The translations under genes and the position numbers were made by a program. 35,397 bases of DNA from Gemmataceae bacterium. GTDB taxonomy: Bacteria > Planctomycetota > Planctomycetia > Gemmatales > Gemmataceae. Numbering within the stretch: the first letter of the stretch is position 1; each line of letters starts with the position of its first letter. The DNA lies in contig JANWYO010000197.1 in assembly GCA_025055215.1 (NCBI GenBank), forward strand, positions 1 to 35,397, given 5' to 3'. Shown piece by piece: positions 7,575-16,071 of this stretch. The notes below the pieces were generated by a model. It was not told the origin of the DNA. It did no database searches and saw nothing but the letters and a program-made list of their open reading frames with translations.

Positions 7575-8831
7575 TCAGAACAACTCCGCGACTGGCTGGG
7601 CGCCCTTATCCACGATGCTGAGCGGGCGACCCCCGGGACCGGTGTACTTTTTGGTGTAGTCGATGCCGATGGCCTTACAGATGGTGGCCATGAAGTCGAT
7701 CGCCGAGATCGGACGCTCTTCGACCGTGGCCCCCTCCTTGTCAGTTCGGCCAATGACTTGCCCCCCCTTGATGCCGCCACCAAAGAGCACGCTGCTCCAC
7801 GCCCGTGGGTAATGGTCGCGCCCCGGCTTGTCGCCACCGCGGGAATTGATGTGCGGTGTCCGGCCGAATTCGCCCATCCAGACCACGAGGGTGGTGTCGA
7901 GGAGGCCGCGCTCCTTCAAGTCGGTGATCAGGGCGCTCAGCGCCGGGTCAACCTGGGCCGACAGCTGCTTGACTCGGTCGAAATTGTTGGTGTGGGTGTC
8001 CCAGCCGCCGAGGGTCACTTCGACGAAGGCGACGCCGGCTTCGATCAATCGCCGAGCCATCAAGCAACCTTCGCCGAACTTCGAGCCGCCATATGCCGCC
8101 CGCGCCGATTCCGGCTCCAACGACAGGTCAAACGCCTTGGCCTCCCTCGACTGCATCATCTGCACCGCCCGGCGGTAAGTGGTCAGGTGGTCCTGTGCGG
8201 ACGGGGCATTGTACAACCGCAGGAACCCTTGCTCCAGCTCCTCGAGCAGGCCCACGCGATTGTTGAACTGTTGGCCATCAACGTATGCCTTCAGGTTTTC
8301 GACGCCTCGGGCCGGGTCGTTGACGACCAGAGGTTGATGGCGGGCGCCGAGGAAACCCGCCCCATAGCTGCGGTTGCCGATGGAGACGAAGTTGGGCACG
8401 GGCAGGTTGGGGTCGCCGATCTCTTGGGAGGCGAGGGAGCCGATGCTGGGGTACACCAAGCCGCCCAGCCCTTCCTTGTAGCCGGTGTGCAGGTAATAGC
8501 GGGCCCGGCCGTGCGCTCCTTCGCCGGTGCTCATGCTCCGCAGGATCGCCCCGTGGTGCATCAACCGCGCTAGCTTGGGGAAATGCTCGCTGATTTGAAT
8601 CCCAGGGACCGACGTCGGAATGGGCTTGAACTCGCCGGCTCCCTTGGATTCGGGCTTAAGGTCGAACGTGTCTTTGTGGCTGGGGCCGCCGTCCATCCAC
8701 AGAAGGATGCACGACTTGTGCTTGATGCCGCTCTCGGCGGCCCGAGCCGCCAGGATGTTCAGCCAGCCAGACATGCACGTCGCCGTGACGCCGGCGGACG
8801 AGAGCTTGAAGAATTCACGTCGGGACAGCAT
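7575..8831 (-). CDS. DUF1501 family Tat-exported protein
   Basis: 418 residues. ATG at 8831 is preceded by GAGGAG about 7 nt upstream. The N-terminus is a twin-arginine signal (SRREFFKLSSAGVTATCMSG), so the protein is exported folded. The body shows the DUF1501 family's sulfatase/phosphatase-like alkaline-phosphatase fold: CILLWMDGGPSHKDTFD, HFPKLARLMHHGAILRSMS, YYLHTGYKEG, LVVWMGEFGRTPHIN, GGDKPGRDHYPRAWS and GGGIKGGQVIGRTD. The family is hugely expanded in planctomycetes, always beside DUF1549/DUF1553 proteins as here. Its substrate is unknown. It is the downstream gene of a two-gene operon. Confidence 0.92.
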   Translation of the reverse strand: MLSRREFFKLSSAGVTATCMSGWLNILAARAAESGIKHKSCILLWMDGGPSHKDTFDLKPESKGAGEFKPIPTSVPGIQISEHFPKLARLMHHGAILRSMSTGEGAHGRARYYLHTGYKEGLGGLVYPSIGSLASQEIGDPNLPVPNFVSIGNRSYGAGFLGARHQPLVVNDPARGVENLKAYVDGQQFNNRVGLLEELEQGFLRLYNAPSAQDHLTTYRRAVQMMQSREAKAFDLSLEPESARAAYGGSKFGEGCLMARRLIEAGVAFVEVTLGGWDTHTNNFDRVKQLSAQVDPALSALITDLKERGLLDTTLVVWMGEFGRTPHINSRGGDKPGRDHYPRAWSSVLFGGGIKGGQVIGRTDKEGATVEERPISAIDFMATICKAIGIDYTKKYTGPGGRPLSIVDKGAQPVAELF

Positions 8832-8853
8832 GGATGCTCCTCGTTCTTTCTAA

Positions 8854-8880
8854 CCGGCCCCTGCCGGCGGCAGGGGCCGG
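8854..8880. repeat. 12-bp GC hairpin between DUF1549 and DUF1501 genes
   Basis: CCGGCCCCTGCC (8854-8865) and GGCAGGGGCCGG (8869-8880) are perfect inverse complements with loop GGC. The hairpin sits in the 56-bp intercistronic gap. It could stabilise or attenuate the operon transcript. No T-run is present. Confidence 0.7.
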
Positions 8881-8887
8881 GATTGGC

Positions 8888-10519
8888 TCAATGGTTCAAG
8901 GCGAACTCACTGGAGTTGAGCAGCGCCCAAAGAATGTCGCCGTAAGCTTGCTGCCGATTGCCTGCGTTGTGGACGTAGGCCGCCAGACGGGTCAGTTCCT
9001 CGGCCCGCGGCCGACGCGAGACCGTCGCCAGGTAGAGTCGTTCGATGACCGCGTTGGGGTCGTCGGACTTTACCAGAGAGGCGAGCGCCGCCGCGGTGTT
9101 GTTGAGCATCGGAGCGTTCATCAGCCGCAAGGCCTGCGGAATACCGGCCGTGTACTCCGTCGGCTCGGTTTCCTCCACGCGGAAGAAGGCGGCGAAGACC
9201 TCCCGCGGGCTTTGGTTGCCGCGGACCGTGGTGTTGCTCCGCACGCGATTGCCGCGCTGCTCGGTCGCCGTGCCGACTACTCGGACGAGCGAATCGTACA
9301 GCTGCTCGGGAGAGAGAGCCTTGATCGCCATGTGGCTGAAAAGCGAAGTGTCGTCCACGTTCTCCGGGAGGGGCCGGCTGGTGCGCTGGTAAGCCTGGCT
9401 GTTGCAGATGGCACGGATCAGGTCCTTGACGTCGAAGTCCCGCGCGAACTGCTCCGCCAATCCCTCGAGCAACGCCGGGTGCGACGGTTGGTTCTCGGCG
9501 TGCATGTCATCCACGGGGTTGACCAAGCCGCGGCCGAAGAACTGATGCCACAGCCGATTCACCATGGCACGGGCAAAGAACGGATTCTGCGGCGAGGTCA
9601 ACCATCGCGCGAGCACTGGGCGGAATGGCTCGTTGGGGTTGAGTTTCGGCTCCTCCCCCTGAAGGAACTTGGCCGGTACGATCTTGGCGGACTCCGGCAG
9701 GTTGTTGCGTCGCCCCGCTCGGCCGCTCAAGTTTTCCGCCACGCCCGGAACTGCCCCATTTCTCAGGGCCTTGTTCCGGTTGTCCTGCCGCTGCACCTTC
9801 ATGAAGAAGGCCGCCATCCCCCAGTATTCGGTCTGTTGCCAGCCGGTGAACGGGTGGTTATGGCATTGGGCGCATTGCAGCTGAATGCCGAGGAAATGGC
9901 GGGCGACGTTGTCGGTGACCTTGTCCACGGTGTCGTTAAAGAGGAAAAACGTCACCGCGGGGTTCTCATCCTGAGGCCCGGACGCCGTGATGATCTCAGT
10001 GACGAACTCGTTCCAAGGCTTGTTCTTGTTGAAATTCTCTTCGAGGAAGCGGACCATCGGCTCGTGCCGCACCAGGCGAGTTTCCGAGGTACGCGGCAAC
10101 AGCCAGCCCACCCACAGGTCGGCCATGTGCCGGCCATAAGCCGGGCTTGCCAAGAGACGGTCGATGAGTTTGGCCCGCTTGGCAGGGTCTGGGTCATCGA
10201 TAAAAGCGGCGGCCTCGTCGGCGGTCGGGACGATGCCGGTGATGTCGAGGGAGACGCGACGAACAAACTCGGCGTCATCGGCCAGCGGAGAGGCAGGCAC
10301 CTTCTCTGCATCGAGAGCCTTTTGAATTTCCGCGTCGATCCAGCGGGCTAGACTGGCGGCATCGACCTTGGTGTTCGGGAGGCCGGCCTGCGACGGGGTG
10401 GCCGGGGAAGCCTTGGCTCCCTTTTCCGGGGCTGCCTCCGCGCCCGAAGCCAAAGCCATCACGCAAAGCGCCCCATATGCCAAGGGGAATAATCTCCCGT
10501 TATCGTTTCGTGCCGTCAT
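8888..10519 (-). CDS. DUF1549/DUF1553 domain protein with CxxCH motif
   Basis: 543 residues from ATG 10519, chosen because GAGG lies 6 nt upstream. An in-frame ATG two codons earlier has its GAGG directly abutting, and a start at 10624 would hide the signal peptide. Residues 1-30 are a signal peptide (LFPLAYGALCVMALASGAEA). DUF1549 follows: WIDAEIQKAL, FVRRVSLDITGIVPT, LIDRLLASPAYGRHMADLWV. A haem-type CAQCH lies in the middle (HFLGIQLQCAQCHNHPF). DUF1553 is C-terminal: RPVLARWLTSPQNPFFARAM, NRLWHQFFGRGLVNP, RAICNSQAYQRTS, LYLATVSRRPRAEELTRL. This is the smaller cytochrome-like planctomycete type without an extra N-terminal cytochrome c domain. Its function is unknown; it is suspected to act with the DUF1501 partner on external polymers. 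Confidence 0.92.
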   Translation of the reverse strand: MTARNDNGRLFPLAYGALCVMALASGAEAAPEKGAKASPATPSQAGLPNTKVDAASLARWIDAEIQKALDAEKVPASPLADDAEFVRRVSLDITGIVPTADEAAAFIDDPDPAKRAKLIDRLLASPAYGRHMADLWVGWLLPRTSETRLVRHEPMVRFLEENFNKNKPWNEFVTEIITASGPQDENPAVTFFLFNDTVDKVTDNVARHFLGIQLQCAQCHNHPFTGWQQTEYWGMAAFFMKVQRQDNRNKALRNGAVPGVAENLSGRAGRRNNLPESAKIVPAKFLQGEEPKLNPNEPFRPVLARWLTSPQNPFFARAMVNRLWHQFFGRGLVNPVDDMHAENQPSHPALLEGLAEQFARDFDVKDLIRAICNSQAYQRTSRPLPENVDDTSLFSHMAIKALSPEQLYDSLVRVVGTATEQRGNRVRSNTTVRGNQSPREVFAAFFRVEETEPTEYTAGIPQALRLMNAPMLNNTAAALASLVKSDDPNAVIERLYLATVSRRPRAEELTRLAAYVHNAGNRQQAYGDILWALLNSSEFALNH

Positions 10520-10867
10520 GCCCATCCTCGATTTCAGAGCCACTGCGTTGCGCCCCGACCGGCCGCTGATGGGCCCGGGGTCGGGTAAATCGTCAATCCA
10601 ACCTTTCAACGCGCGGCCATCCAAAAGGTTCCGACTAGCGGATCAATTTTTCGAGGTTCGGCCTCGCGCACGGTCGCAACCCGCGTATCAAAGGCGTTCC
10701 TTCCCCCTGGGGCGGTCGCTCGGCCCTCCCTCCGGTGGAAGGGAACAACTTTTGTCCGATTGGCGGAGGCCCTTTCGGGGTCGAACGCAACACACTGTCC
10801 TGCAAGCAGTTATCCGACTTGAGGTCCCGGCAGAGCGACGCGGGAAAAATTGTTGAAGCCTTTGTGG
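10520..10867. other. Spacer upstream of the DUF1549 gene, nothing certain
   Basis: Open frames on both strands here lack ribosome binding sites and recognisable sequence. It should contain the minus-strand promoter of the DUF1549-DUF1501 operon, but no good -35/-10 pair stands out. Confidence 0.45.
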
Positions 10868-10897
10868 TTGACCTAAACCCCACGAACGCTTCATAAT
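10868..10897 (+). promoter_or_regulatory. Sigma70-like promoter candidate
   Basis: TTGACC (10868-10873), an 18-nt spacer and CATAAT (10892-10897): each box matches consensus at 5 of 6 positions. It would start transcription near 10904 toward RNase Y, leaving a leader of about 735 nt containing strong hairpins, or would serve the small open frame at 11199. Confidence 0.4.
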
Positions 10898-11104
10898 AAG
10901 CGTATTCTCCGACGGCCGCTTGGCGGCTGACTTCTTCACGGAGGGGCGTCCCGCGGGGGGATGCTCCGAATTTCGGAGACACTGGTTTTCACGGGATTTT
11001 AATAAACGAAGCCCGTCGCTTCAGGGTTCGACTCGTGGGGGCGAGCCGGAAGCGAGGCGGATACCGACACCTTCCGCCGCGATGCGGACCGGGCCCGTGT
11101 CGGC

Positions 11105-11139
11105 GGCGGACCGGCGAGCGAGCCGCTCTCCGGTCCGCC
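11105..11139. repeat. 10-bp inverted repeat in the rny upstream region
   Basis: GGCGGACCGG (11105-11114) and CCGGTCCGCC (11130-11139) are perfect inverse complements with a 15-nt loop. This is the first of two strong hairpins in the long spacer before RNase Y. Confidence 0.55.
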
Positions 11140-11198
11140 CTGGTTTCCAGTCCGTATCAGACCAGGCGGAACCGTTCACCGCGAACCACGGGGGTCCC

Positions 11199-11477
11199 AT
11201 GAGCCTGGCTATGCTCGTCGGCATGCTGGTGCTGTTGGTGGGACTGATGGGAAGCCTCTTCGACATGGGGTTACGAGGCCAGCCGGCCCCGGGATGCGAG
11301 GCCGGACGCAGGCTCTTTGCCGCGCGGCGATTTGTTGGCGCATACCCGGGGTCGCGACCGATGCGGTCGCGGCCGAAAGCCGGGCTAAGCGCTCGCGCCC
11401 CGAGTCCCCGGCCGCCCACGGGCGGAGGCGGGGCCGGCCCCGCCTCCGCTTGTGGGCCGGTCCGTAACCAGCGTTGA
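11199..11477 (+). CDS. Possible small membrane protein (uncertain)
   Basis: 92 codons from ATG 11199, with GGGGG about 5 nt upstream. The first 22 residues are strongly hydrophobic ([22 protein letters not shown]), which would make one membrane segment. The rest is Arg/Pro/Gly-rich and runs through a perfect 28-nt GC palindrome (11422-11449), which suggests non-coding sequence. The real gene may be shorter, or this may be chance in a GC-rich leader. No family is recognised. Confidence 0.25.
   Translation: MSLAMLVGMLVLLVGLMGSLFDMGLRGQPAPGCEAGRRLFAARRFVGAYPGSRPMRSRPKAGLSARAPSPRPPTGGGGAGPASACGPVRNQR
11415..11456. repeat. Large GC hairpin before rny
   Basis: GCGGAGGCGGGGCC (11422-11435) abuts its inverse complement GGCCCCGCCTCCGC (11436-11449). 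Outer bases CCCAC (11415-11419) and GTGGG (11452-11456) extend the stem. This 28-nt perfect palindrome has no T-run on the + strand. It may be an mRNA leader structure. Confidence 0.65.
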
Positions 11478-11638
11478 ATGCTGCTAGAAGGATCGGTTCG
11501 GTTCCTCCGCCCCTCTTCCTCGCGATCGCAACTCCCACATTTATTGTCTGGTCTCAGGTCTACGACCTGGGTCGAAGCTCCGCCTTTCCTCGGGGCAGAG
11601 GTCGTCACCCTGGGAGCGTCGGGGAAAGGAGTGGCCTG

Positions 11639-13204
11639 ATGGAGACGCTGACCTGCGTCATCTTGCTCTGCGTGGCCGCTCTGGTCGCGTTCCTGGCAGG
11701 ATATGGGGGTGCCCGCCTCCAGGACCACTGGCGCCGCACCAGTGCCCAAAGCCAAGTCGCCGAGTTGCTTTCCCAGGCCCGCAAGGAAGCGGACAACCTC
11801 ATCAAGGAGGCCGAGCTGCGCGCCAAGGACGAGCAATTCCAAAAACGCGAGGAATTCAACCGGGAAATGGAGCAGGCCCGCGCCGAGCTGCGCGAGCAGG
11901 AGCGCCGACTGGAGAAGCGGGAAGACAACCTGGAGCAGAAACACCAGCTCCAACTCAAAAAGGAGCGCGCCCTGGAGCACACCCAGAAGAAGCTCAAGGA
12001 GCGCCAGGAATGGCTCGAGAAACGCCACCAGGAGTTGGAGGCCCTGGTGCAGCGGCAAACCCAGAAGCTGTACGAAATCAGCGGCCTCAGCCGAGACGAG
12101 GCGGAGAAACTCCTGTTCAAGCGGCTGGAGCAGGAGCTTTCCGATGAAGTCGCGGCCCGCATCCAACGCCACGAAGAGGCCATCCGCTCGGCTAGCGAGG
12201 TGAAGGCACGGGAAATCCTGGCTTCGGCCATTCAGCGGTACGCCGCCGAACATACCGCCGACACCACCGTCAGCACGGTCGACATCCCGAGCGACGACAT
12301 GAAAGGCCGGATCATCGGCCGCGAGGGGCGGAACATCCGTACCTTTGAGAAATGCACCGGTGTGGACGTGATCGTGGATGACACGCCCGGTGTGGTCATC
12401 GTCAGCGCTTTCGACAATATCCGAAGGGAAGTCGCCCGGTTGGCGTTGACCAAGCTCATCCAGGATGGCCGTATCCATCCGTCCCGCATTGAAGAGGTCG
12501 TCAAGGAAACCCAGGAGGAGATGGAGAGGCACATCCTGGAGCTGGGGCGGCAGGCCGTGCTGGAGGCCAACATCGGCCCCGTCCACGAGAAGCTGCAACA
12601 GCTGCTGGGCCGGCTGCGGTTCCGTACCAGCTACAGCCAGAACGTGCTGCAACACAGCCTGGAGGTCGCGCACCTATGCGGCATGATGGCCGATGAGTTG
12701 GGACTGAACGGCAGCCTGGCGCGGCGATGCGGCCTGTTGCACGACATCGGCAAGGCCGCCGACCATGAAATGGAAGGGGGCCACCCGAAGATCGGCGCCG
12801 AATTAGCCAAGCGTTACGGCGAAACCAACCGCGACGTGCTCCATGCCATCGCGGGGCATCACGACGACGTGACAGTCGGGCACATTTACACCGTGTTGGT
12901 CGCCGCGGCTGACGCCATCAGCGCGGCCCGGCCCGGAGCGCGGCGGGAGACGTTGGAAAAGTACATCAAACGCCTCGAGGAACTCGAAACGGTGGCGTCG
13001 AGCTTCCCGGGGGTGGAGCACGCCTATGCCATCCAGGCTGGTCGAGAGGTCCGTGTCATCGCCAATGCCGCGCAGACGACCGACAGCGACGCCGTGCGGG
13101 TCTGCCGCGACATTGCCCGGGCCATCGAACAGCGCTTGAGCTACCCGGGGGAGATCAAGGTGACGGTGGTCCGCGAAACCCGCGCCGTGGAATATGCTCG
13201 ATGA
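11639..13204 (+). CDS. rny: Ribonuclease Y
   Basis: 521 residues, typical length. RNase Y is a membrane-anchored endoribonuclease that initiates mRNA decay. ATG 11639 follows AAGGAG by 7 nt and gives the expected N-terminal membrane anchor (residues 4-24). The open frame extends upstream to 11474 but adds nothing conserved. A long charged coiled coil spans about 35-195. The KH domain has its GxxG in [12 protein letters not shown] (223-234). The HD domain has His339 ([10 protein letters not shown]), the His368-Asp369 pair (LLHDIGKA) and GHHDD near 406-410. The C-terminal part ([15 protein letters not shown]) is conserved. It is transcribed alone and converges on the dehydrogenase operon. Confidence 0.96.
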   Translation: METLTCVILLCVAALVAFLAGYGGARLQDHWRRTSAQSQVAELLSQARKEADNLIKEAELRAKDEQFQKREEFNREMEQARAELREQERRLEKREDNLEQKHQLQLKKERALEHTQKKLKERQEWLEKRHQELEALVQRQTQKLYEISGLSRDEAEKLLFKRLEQELSDEVAARIQRHEEAIRSASEVKAREILASAIQRYAAEHTADTTVSTVDIPSDDMKGRIIGREGRNIRTFEKCTGVDVIVDDTPGVVIVSAFDNIRREVARLALTKLIQDGRIHPSRIEEVVKETQEEMERHILELGRQAVLEANIGPVHEKLQQLLGRLRFRTSYSQNVLQHSLEVAHLCGMMADELGLNGSLARRCGLLHDIGKAADHEMEGGHPKIGAELAKRYGETNRDVLHAIAGHHDDVTVGHIYTVLVAAADAISAARPGARRETLEKYIKRLEELETVASSFPGVEHAYAIQAGREVRVIANAAQTTDSDAVRVCRDIARAIEQRLSYPGEIKVTVVRETRAVEYAR

Positions 13205-13211
13205 GGGGTTG

Positions 13212-13243
13212 CTGGCCGCGGCGGCCTGGGCCGCCGCGGCCAG
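13212..13243. repeat. 15-bp perfect hairpin after rny
   Basis: CTGGCCGCGGCGGCC (13212-13226) and GGCCGCCGCGGCCAG (13229-13243) are exact inverse complements separated by TG, 8 bp after the rny stop. It is probably a transcript 3'-end structure. There is no T-run, so a classical intrinsic terminator is not shown. Confidence 0.7.
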
Positions 13244-13354
13244 GGGACAGGGCCCGGGCCACGGCAAGTCGGCCGACATCCCCCGACCCGCCGCGGTTCG
13301 CCGAGGCTTTGGGGGGCCGCGTCTCCCGGTCAGAACGGTCGCCCCGCCGCGGTC

Positions 13355-13380
13355 GGCCGACGCCCTACGGGGCGTCGGCC
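13355..13380. repeat. 11-bp hairpin covering the stop codon of the dehydrogenase gene
   Basis: GGCCGACGCCC (13355-13365) and GGGCGTCGGCC (13370-13380) are exact inverse complements. The minus-strand stop TAG (13367-13365) lies at the loop. It may protect or terminate both convergent transcripts. Confidence 0.65.
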
Positions 13381-14333
13381 CACCCCTCGCCGGCGTACAA
13401 TAAACGGTACAGCTGCAACAGCAACCTATCTCGCCGCTGTCGCCGGGCTTCGGCCCGATCCTCGGGATAGTCGTAGAATCCGCGGCCACTCTTGACGCCG
13501 AAATGCCCTTGGGCTACCAACGCGCCGACCACCGTCGGCAAGTCGGTGTCGCGCCGAATGTGTGGCACCAGGTTGCGGTAGGTCGCTGCCTGAATGTCCA
13601 GTCCGCCGAAGTCATGCACCTCGAGCGGACCGACCGCCGCGAGACGAAACCCAATGCTCGCCCGAAGGGCGGTGTCAATTTCCTCTGCCGAGGCCACCCC
13701 GCGCTCCAGCAGGTCCCAAACTTCCCGCTGGATCGCCACTTGGACGCGATTGACCAGAAAGCCCGGCAGCTCTTGCCGTAAGCGTATCGGCAGCTTGCCG
13801 ACCGAACGCAACAACGACACGGTCGCCCCCACGGCCGATTCCCGCGTCCGTGGTCCGGGCACCACCTCCACCAAGGGCACCAGATGCGGGGGGTTGAACC
13901 AGTGAGCCACGAGCGCATTGTCCGGCCGCTGCATCTGGGCGGCGATCTGAGAGATCGGAAACGACGACGAGTTAGACGCCAGAACGGCATCGGCGCGAGT
14001 CAGCCGCTCCAGCCGGGCAAACAACTCTTGCTTAGTGGCCAAGTCCTCACGCACCGCCTCCGTGACATAGCGCGCCTCGGCCACCGCGGCCGACTCCTCG
14101 GCACAGACCACGAGGCGCTCCAATGCGGGCGCCACCGCCTCCGCGGGCAGGAGTCCCGCGGAGACAAAAGCCTGAAGGTTGCCGCTAACGCGGTCGTGGA
14201 GGGACCAGCGCGCGGCGGCGGCTTCGTCCCAACAATGGACGCGATACCCGGCCACCGCAAAGACCTGGGCGATGCCGTGGCCCATGGTGCCCAACCCCAG
14301 CACGGCCACGATGTCGGCAGGTTGCGTCGGCAT
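13365..14333 (-). CDS. 3-hydroxyacyl-CoA dehydrogenase-family NAD-dependent oxidoreductase
   Basis: 322 residues. The Rossmann fold starts at once (IVAVLGLGTMGHGIAQVFAVAG), followed by the acidic NAD-selecting position (CWDEA). The catalytic domain carries VLASNSSSFPISQIA, VAHWFNPPHLVPLVEVVPG with the active-site His, and PGFLVNRVQ. The C-terminal helical domain has GFRLAAVGPLEVHDFGGLDI and GHFGVKSGRGFYDYP. HWFNPPHLVPLVEV, rather than the HFFNPVP of fatty-acid enzymes, suggests the sub-group that oxidises hydroxy acids such as L-gulonate or carnitine-like substrates. ATG 14333 has GAGGGG about 10 nt upstream. It is the last gene of a minus-strand operon after the ThDP enzyme (45-bp gap). Its exact substrate is unknown. 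Confidence 0.88.
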   Translation of the reverse strand: MPTQPADIVAVLGLGTMGHGIAQVFAVAGYRVHCWDEAAAARWSLHDRVSGNLQAFVSAGLLPAEAVAPALERLVVCAEESAAVAEARYVTEAVREDLATKQELFARLERLTRADAVLASNSSSFPISQIAAQMQRPDNALVAHWFNPPHLVPLVEVVPGPRTRESAVGATVSLLRSVGKLPIRLRQELPGFLVNRVQVAIQREVWDLLERGVASAEEIDTALRASIGFRLAAVGPLEVHDFGGLDIQAATYRNLVPHIRRDTDLPTVVGALVAQGHFGVKSGRGFYDYPEDRAEARRQRRDRLLLQLYRLLYAGEGWADAP

Positions 14334-14378
14334 GGTCTTGGCCCCTCGGTCTTGGGCGTGACCGGCGGCTTCGTCGGT

Positions 14379-16067
14379 TCAAATGTCGGGCGTCCAGGGG
14401 TCAGGTGGTAAGGCGCGGATGTCTGTCACCACGTCGAGCACCGCGGGTCGGCCGCTCGCCAGCGCCCGTTCCAGCGCAGGCCGAATCTCCGCCGGCTGCT
14501 CCACCCGCTCCGCGTGGCAACCGAAGGCCTCGGCCACGCGCGCCAGGTTGACGTCCTCGAACTGCCACATCTTGAACCCCGAGGTCTGCTGGCCGCCGTA
14601 GGCCTGGGCGAAGATGCGAGTTTCCTGGTTCAAGGAGCGGTTGTTGTTGACGACGATGACGGCCGAAATGCCATAGCGTACGGCGGTTTCCAGTTCGGCG
14701 ATGTGGTAATAAAACCCGCCGTCACCGCTGAAGCAGATCACCGGTCGATCGGGGCAAGCGCACTTGGCCCCGAGCGCTGCCGGCAGCCCCCAGCCGAGCG
14801 ATCCGGCAGCCCGGAGGTAGCGCTGACGGGCGTGGTGCAGCTCGACCTGCGTGCCGGTCCAGATACCGGCGTGTCCGGTCTCTGACACGAGGATGGCGTC
14901 CGGCGGCAAGGCCTCTTGCAGCTCGCGGCAGAGGCGCTCCGGCCGGATCGGTACGGCGTCGGAGAGGCGCAGGGGTTGGGCATCGGCCCGCCAGTCGGCT
15001 ACCAGCTGCGCGATCCGCCCCAGCCAGGTCCGCCGGGCGGGCGGCGGCCACGCCGCCGCCCGCAGCTGCCGCAGCACCGTCCGCGCGTCTCCCCATAGCG
15101 ACACCACGTTGGCATAATGCCGCCCCAGCTCCGCCGGCTCGATGTCCAGCTGGATCACCCGCGTCCCCGGTCGAGGAAGCCGCCAGCAGTGCGTCACTTG
15201 GCTGCCGGTGCCGCTGCCGATGAAAAACACCAGGTCGGCCTCGGCCACGGCGCGGTTGGCGCACGACCGGGCGTAGCTCCCGGGCACCCCGACCGATAGC
15301 GGATGGTCCTCCGGGATCGTCCCCTTGGCATTCAGCGAGGTCGCTACCGGCAGCTGGAGCGCTTCCGCCAGTGCCAGCACCTCCGCCTCGGCCCCCGACC
15401 AGACCACGCCGCCGCCCACGACCGCAATCGGCCGCTCCGCCCTGTGCAGCCAGTGCAAGGCCTGCTCGATGGCGGCCGGCTCGGCCGCCGTCCGCAGCGG
15501 CGGGACGGCGGCAAAACTCGGTTCAAAGGGGCAATCAAGCCGACCGGGACCGTCCGCCGCCTGGCCGAAGTGCCCGGCGATTTCCAGGTGGACCGGACCC
15601 GGACGCCCCGTCGTCGCCACCCGAAAGGCCTGCTGAAGCAGATCAGGCAGGCGCGCCACGGTATCGACCCGGGCGTTGAACTTCGTCAGCGGGACAAACA
15701 GCGGAAAGTCGTCGATCTCCTGATAAACCCGCCGATGGCGGGACTCCGGCAGCGGTCCCCCCGTCAGGGCCACAACCGGTGAGCCTGCCAAGTAGGCGTC
15801 GCGCAGCCCGGCGGCCAGGTTCGCCGCCCCAATCACCTGCGCCATGCAGATGCCCACGCGGCGGCTCGCCCGGGCGTAGCCGTCCGCCATGTATGCCGCT
15901 GCTTTCTCACCGTGGGTCATCACTCCCACGACGCCGCGGCGGTCCATCTCCGCCAAGGCCGGCGTCAGCACCACCGGCACGAAAAACACATGGCTGATGC
16001 CCGCCGTCTGCAAGGCGTCGGCCAAATACTGGGCACCAGTCAAAGGCGGCGTGGCAGTCAGTCGCAT
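14379..16067 (-). CDS. Thiamine-diphosphate-dependent enzyme, acetolactate synthase-like
   Basis: 562 residues with the three-domain layout of the acetolactate synthase / benzoylformate decarboxylase superfamily. The Pyr domain has the catalytic glutamate in MTHGEKAAAYMADGYAR. The central domain contains PIAVVGGGVVWSG and ADLVFFIGSGTGSQ. The PP domain carries the metal/ThDP motif GDGGFYYHIAELE, closing with VIVVNNN. It would cleave or join C-C bonds next to a keto group. The usual synthase small subunit is absent, and the neighbours are an enolase-superfamily enzyme and a hydroxyacid dehydrogenase. A role in catabolism of a sugar acid or aromatic hydroxy acid is therefore more likely than branched-chain synthesis. 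Only 4 bp separate it from the upstream gene, so the two are co-transcribed. Confidence 0.9.
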   Translation of the reverse strand: MRLTATPPLTGAQYLADALQTAGISHVFFVPVVLTPALAEMDRRGVVGVMTHGEKAAAYMADGYARASRRVGICMAQVIGAANLAAGLRDAYLAGSPVVALTGGPLPESRHRRVYQEIDDFPLFVPLTKFNARVDTVARLPDLLQQAFRVATTGRPGPVHLEIAGHFGQAADGPGRLDCPFEPSFAAVPPLRTAAEPAAIEQALHWLHRAERPIAVVGGGVVWSGAEAEVLALAEALQLPVATSLNAKGTIPEDHPLSVGVPGSYARSCANRAVAEADLVFFIGSGTGSQVTHCWRLPRPGTRVIQLDIEPAELGRHYANVVSLWGDARTVLRQLRAAAWPPPARRTWLGRIAQLVADWRADAQPLRLSDAVPIRPERLCRELQEALPPDAILVSETGHAGIWTGTQVELHHARQRYLRAAGSLGWGLPAALGAKCACPDRPVICFSGDGGFYYHIAELETAVRYGISAVIVVNNNRSLNQETRIFAQAYGGQQTSGFKMWQFEDVNLARVAEAFGCHAERVEQPAEIRPALERALASGRPAVLDVVTDIRALPPDPWTPDI

Positions 16068-16071
16068 CGCT

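Noticed and set aside
6342-10351. Plus-strand frames 6342-7463, 7479-8573 and 8834-10351
   Set aside because: They lie antisense to acetate kinase and the DUF1501/DUF1549 genes, which show full family motifs. The antisense products look like low-complexity shadow translations.
11025-11034. GGTTCGACTC resembling a tRNA/tmRNA T-loop
   Set aside because: The flanks do not form a 5-bp T stem, there is no acceptor stem or CCA end, and no anticodon arm lies upstream.
11021-12673. 550-codon minus-strand frame opposite RNase Y
   Set aside because: It is the Leu/Gln-rich antisense of the RNase Y coiled coil. The plus strand has the KH and HD motifs.
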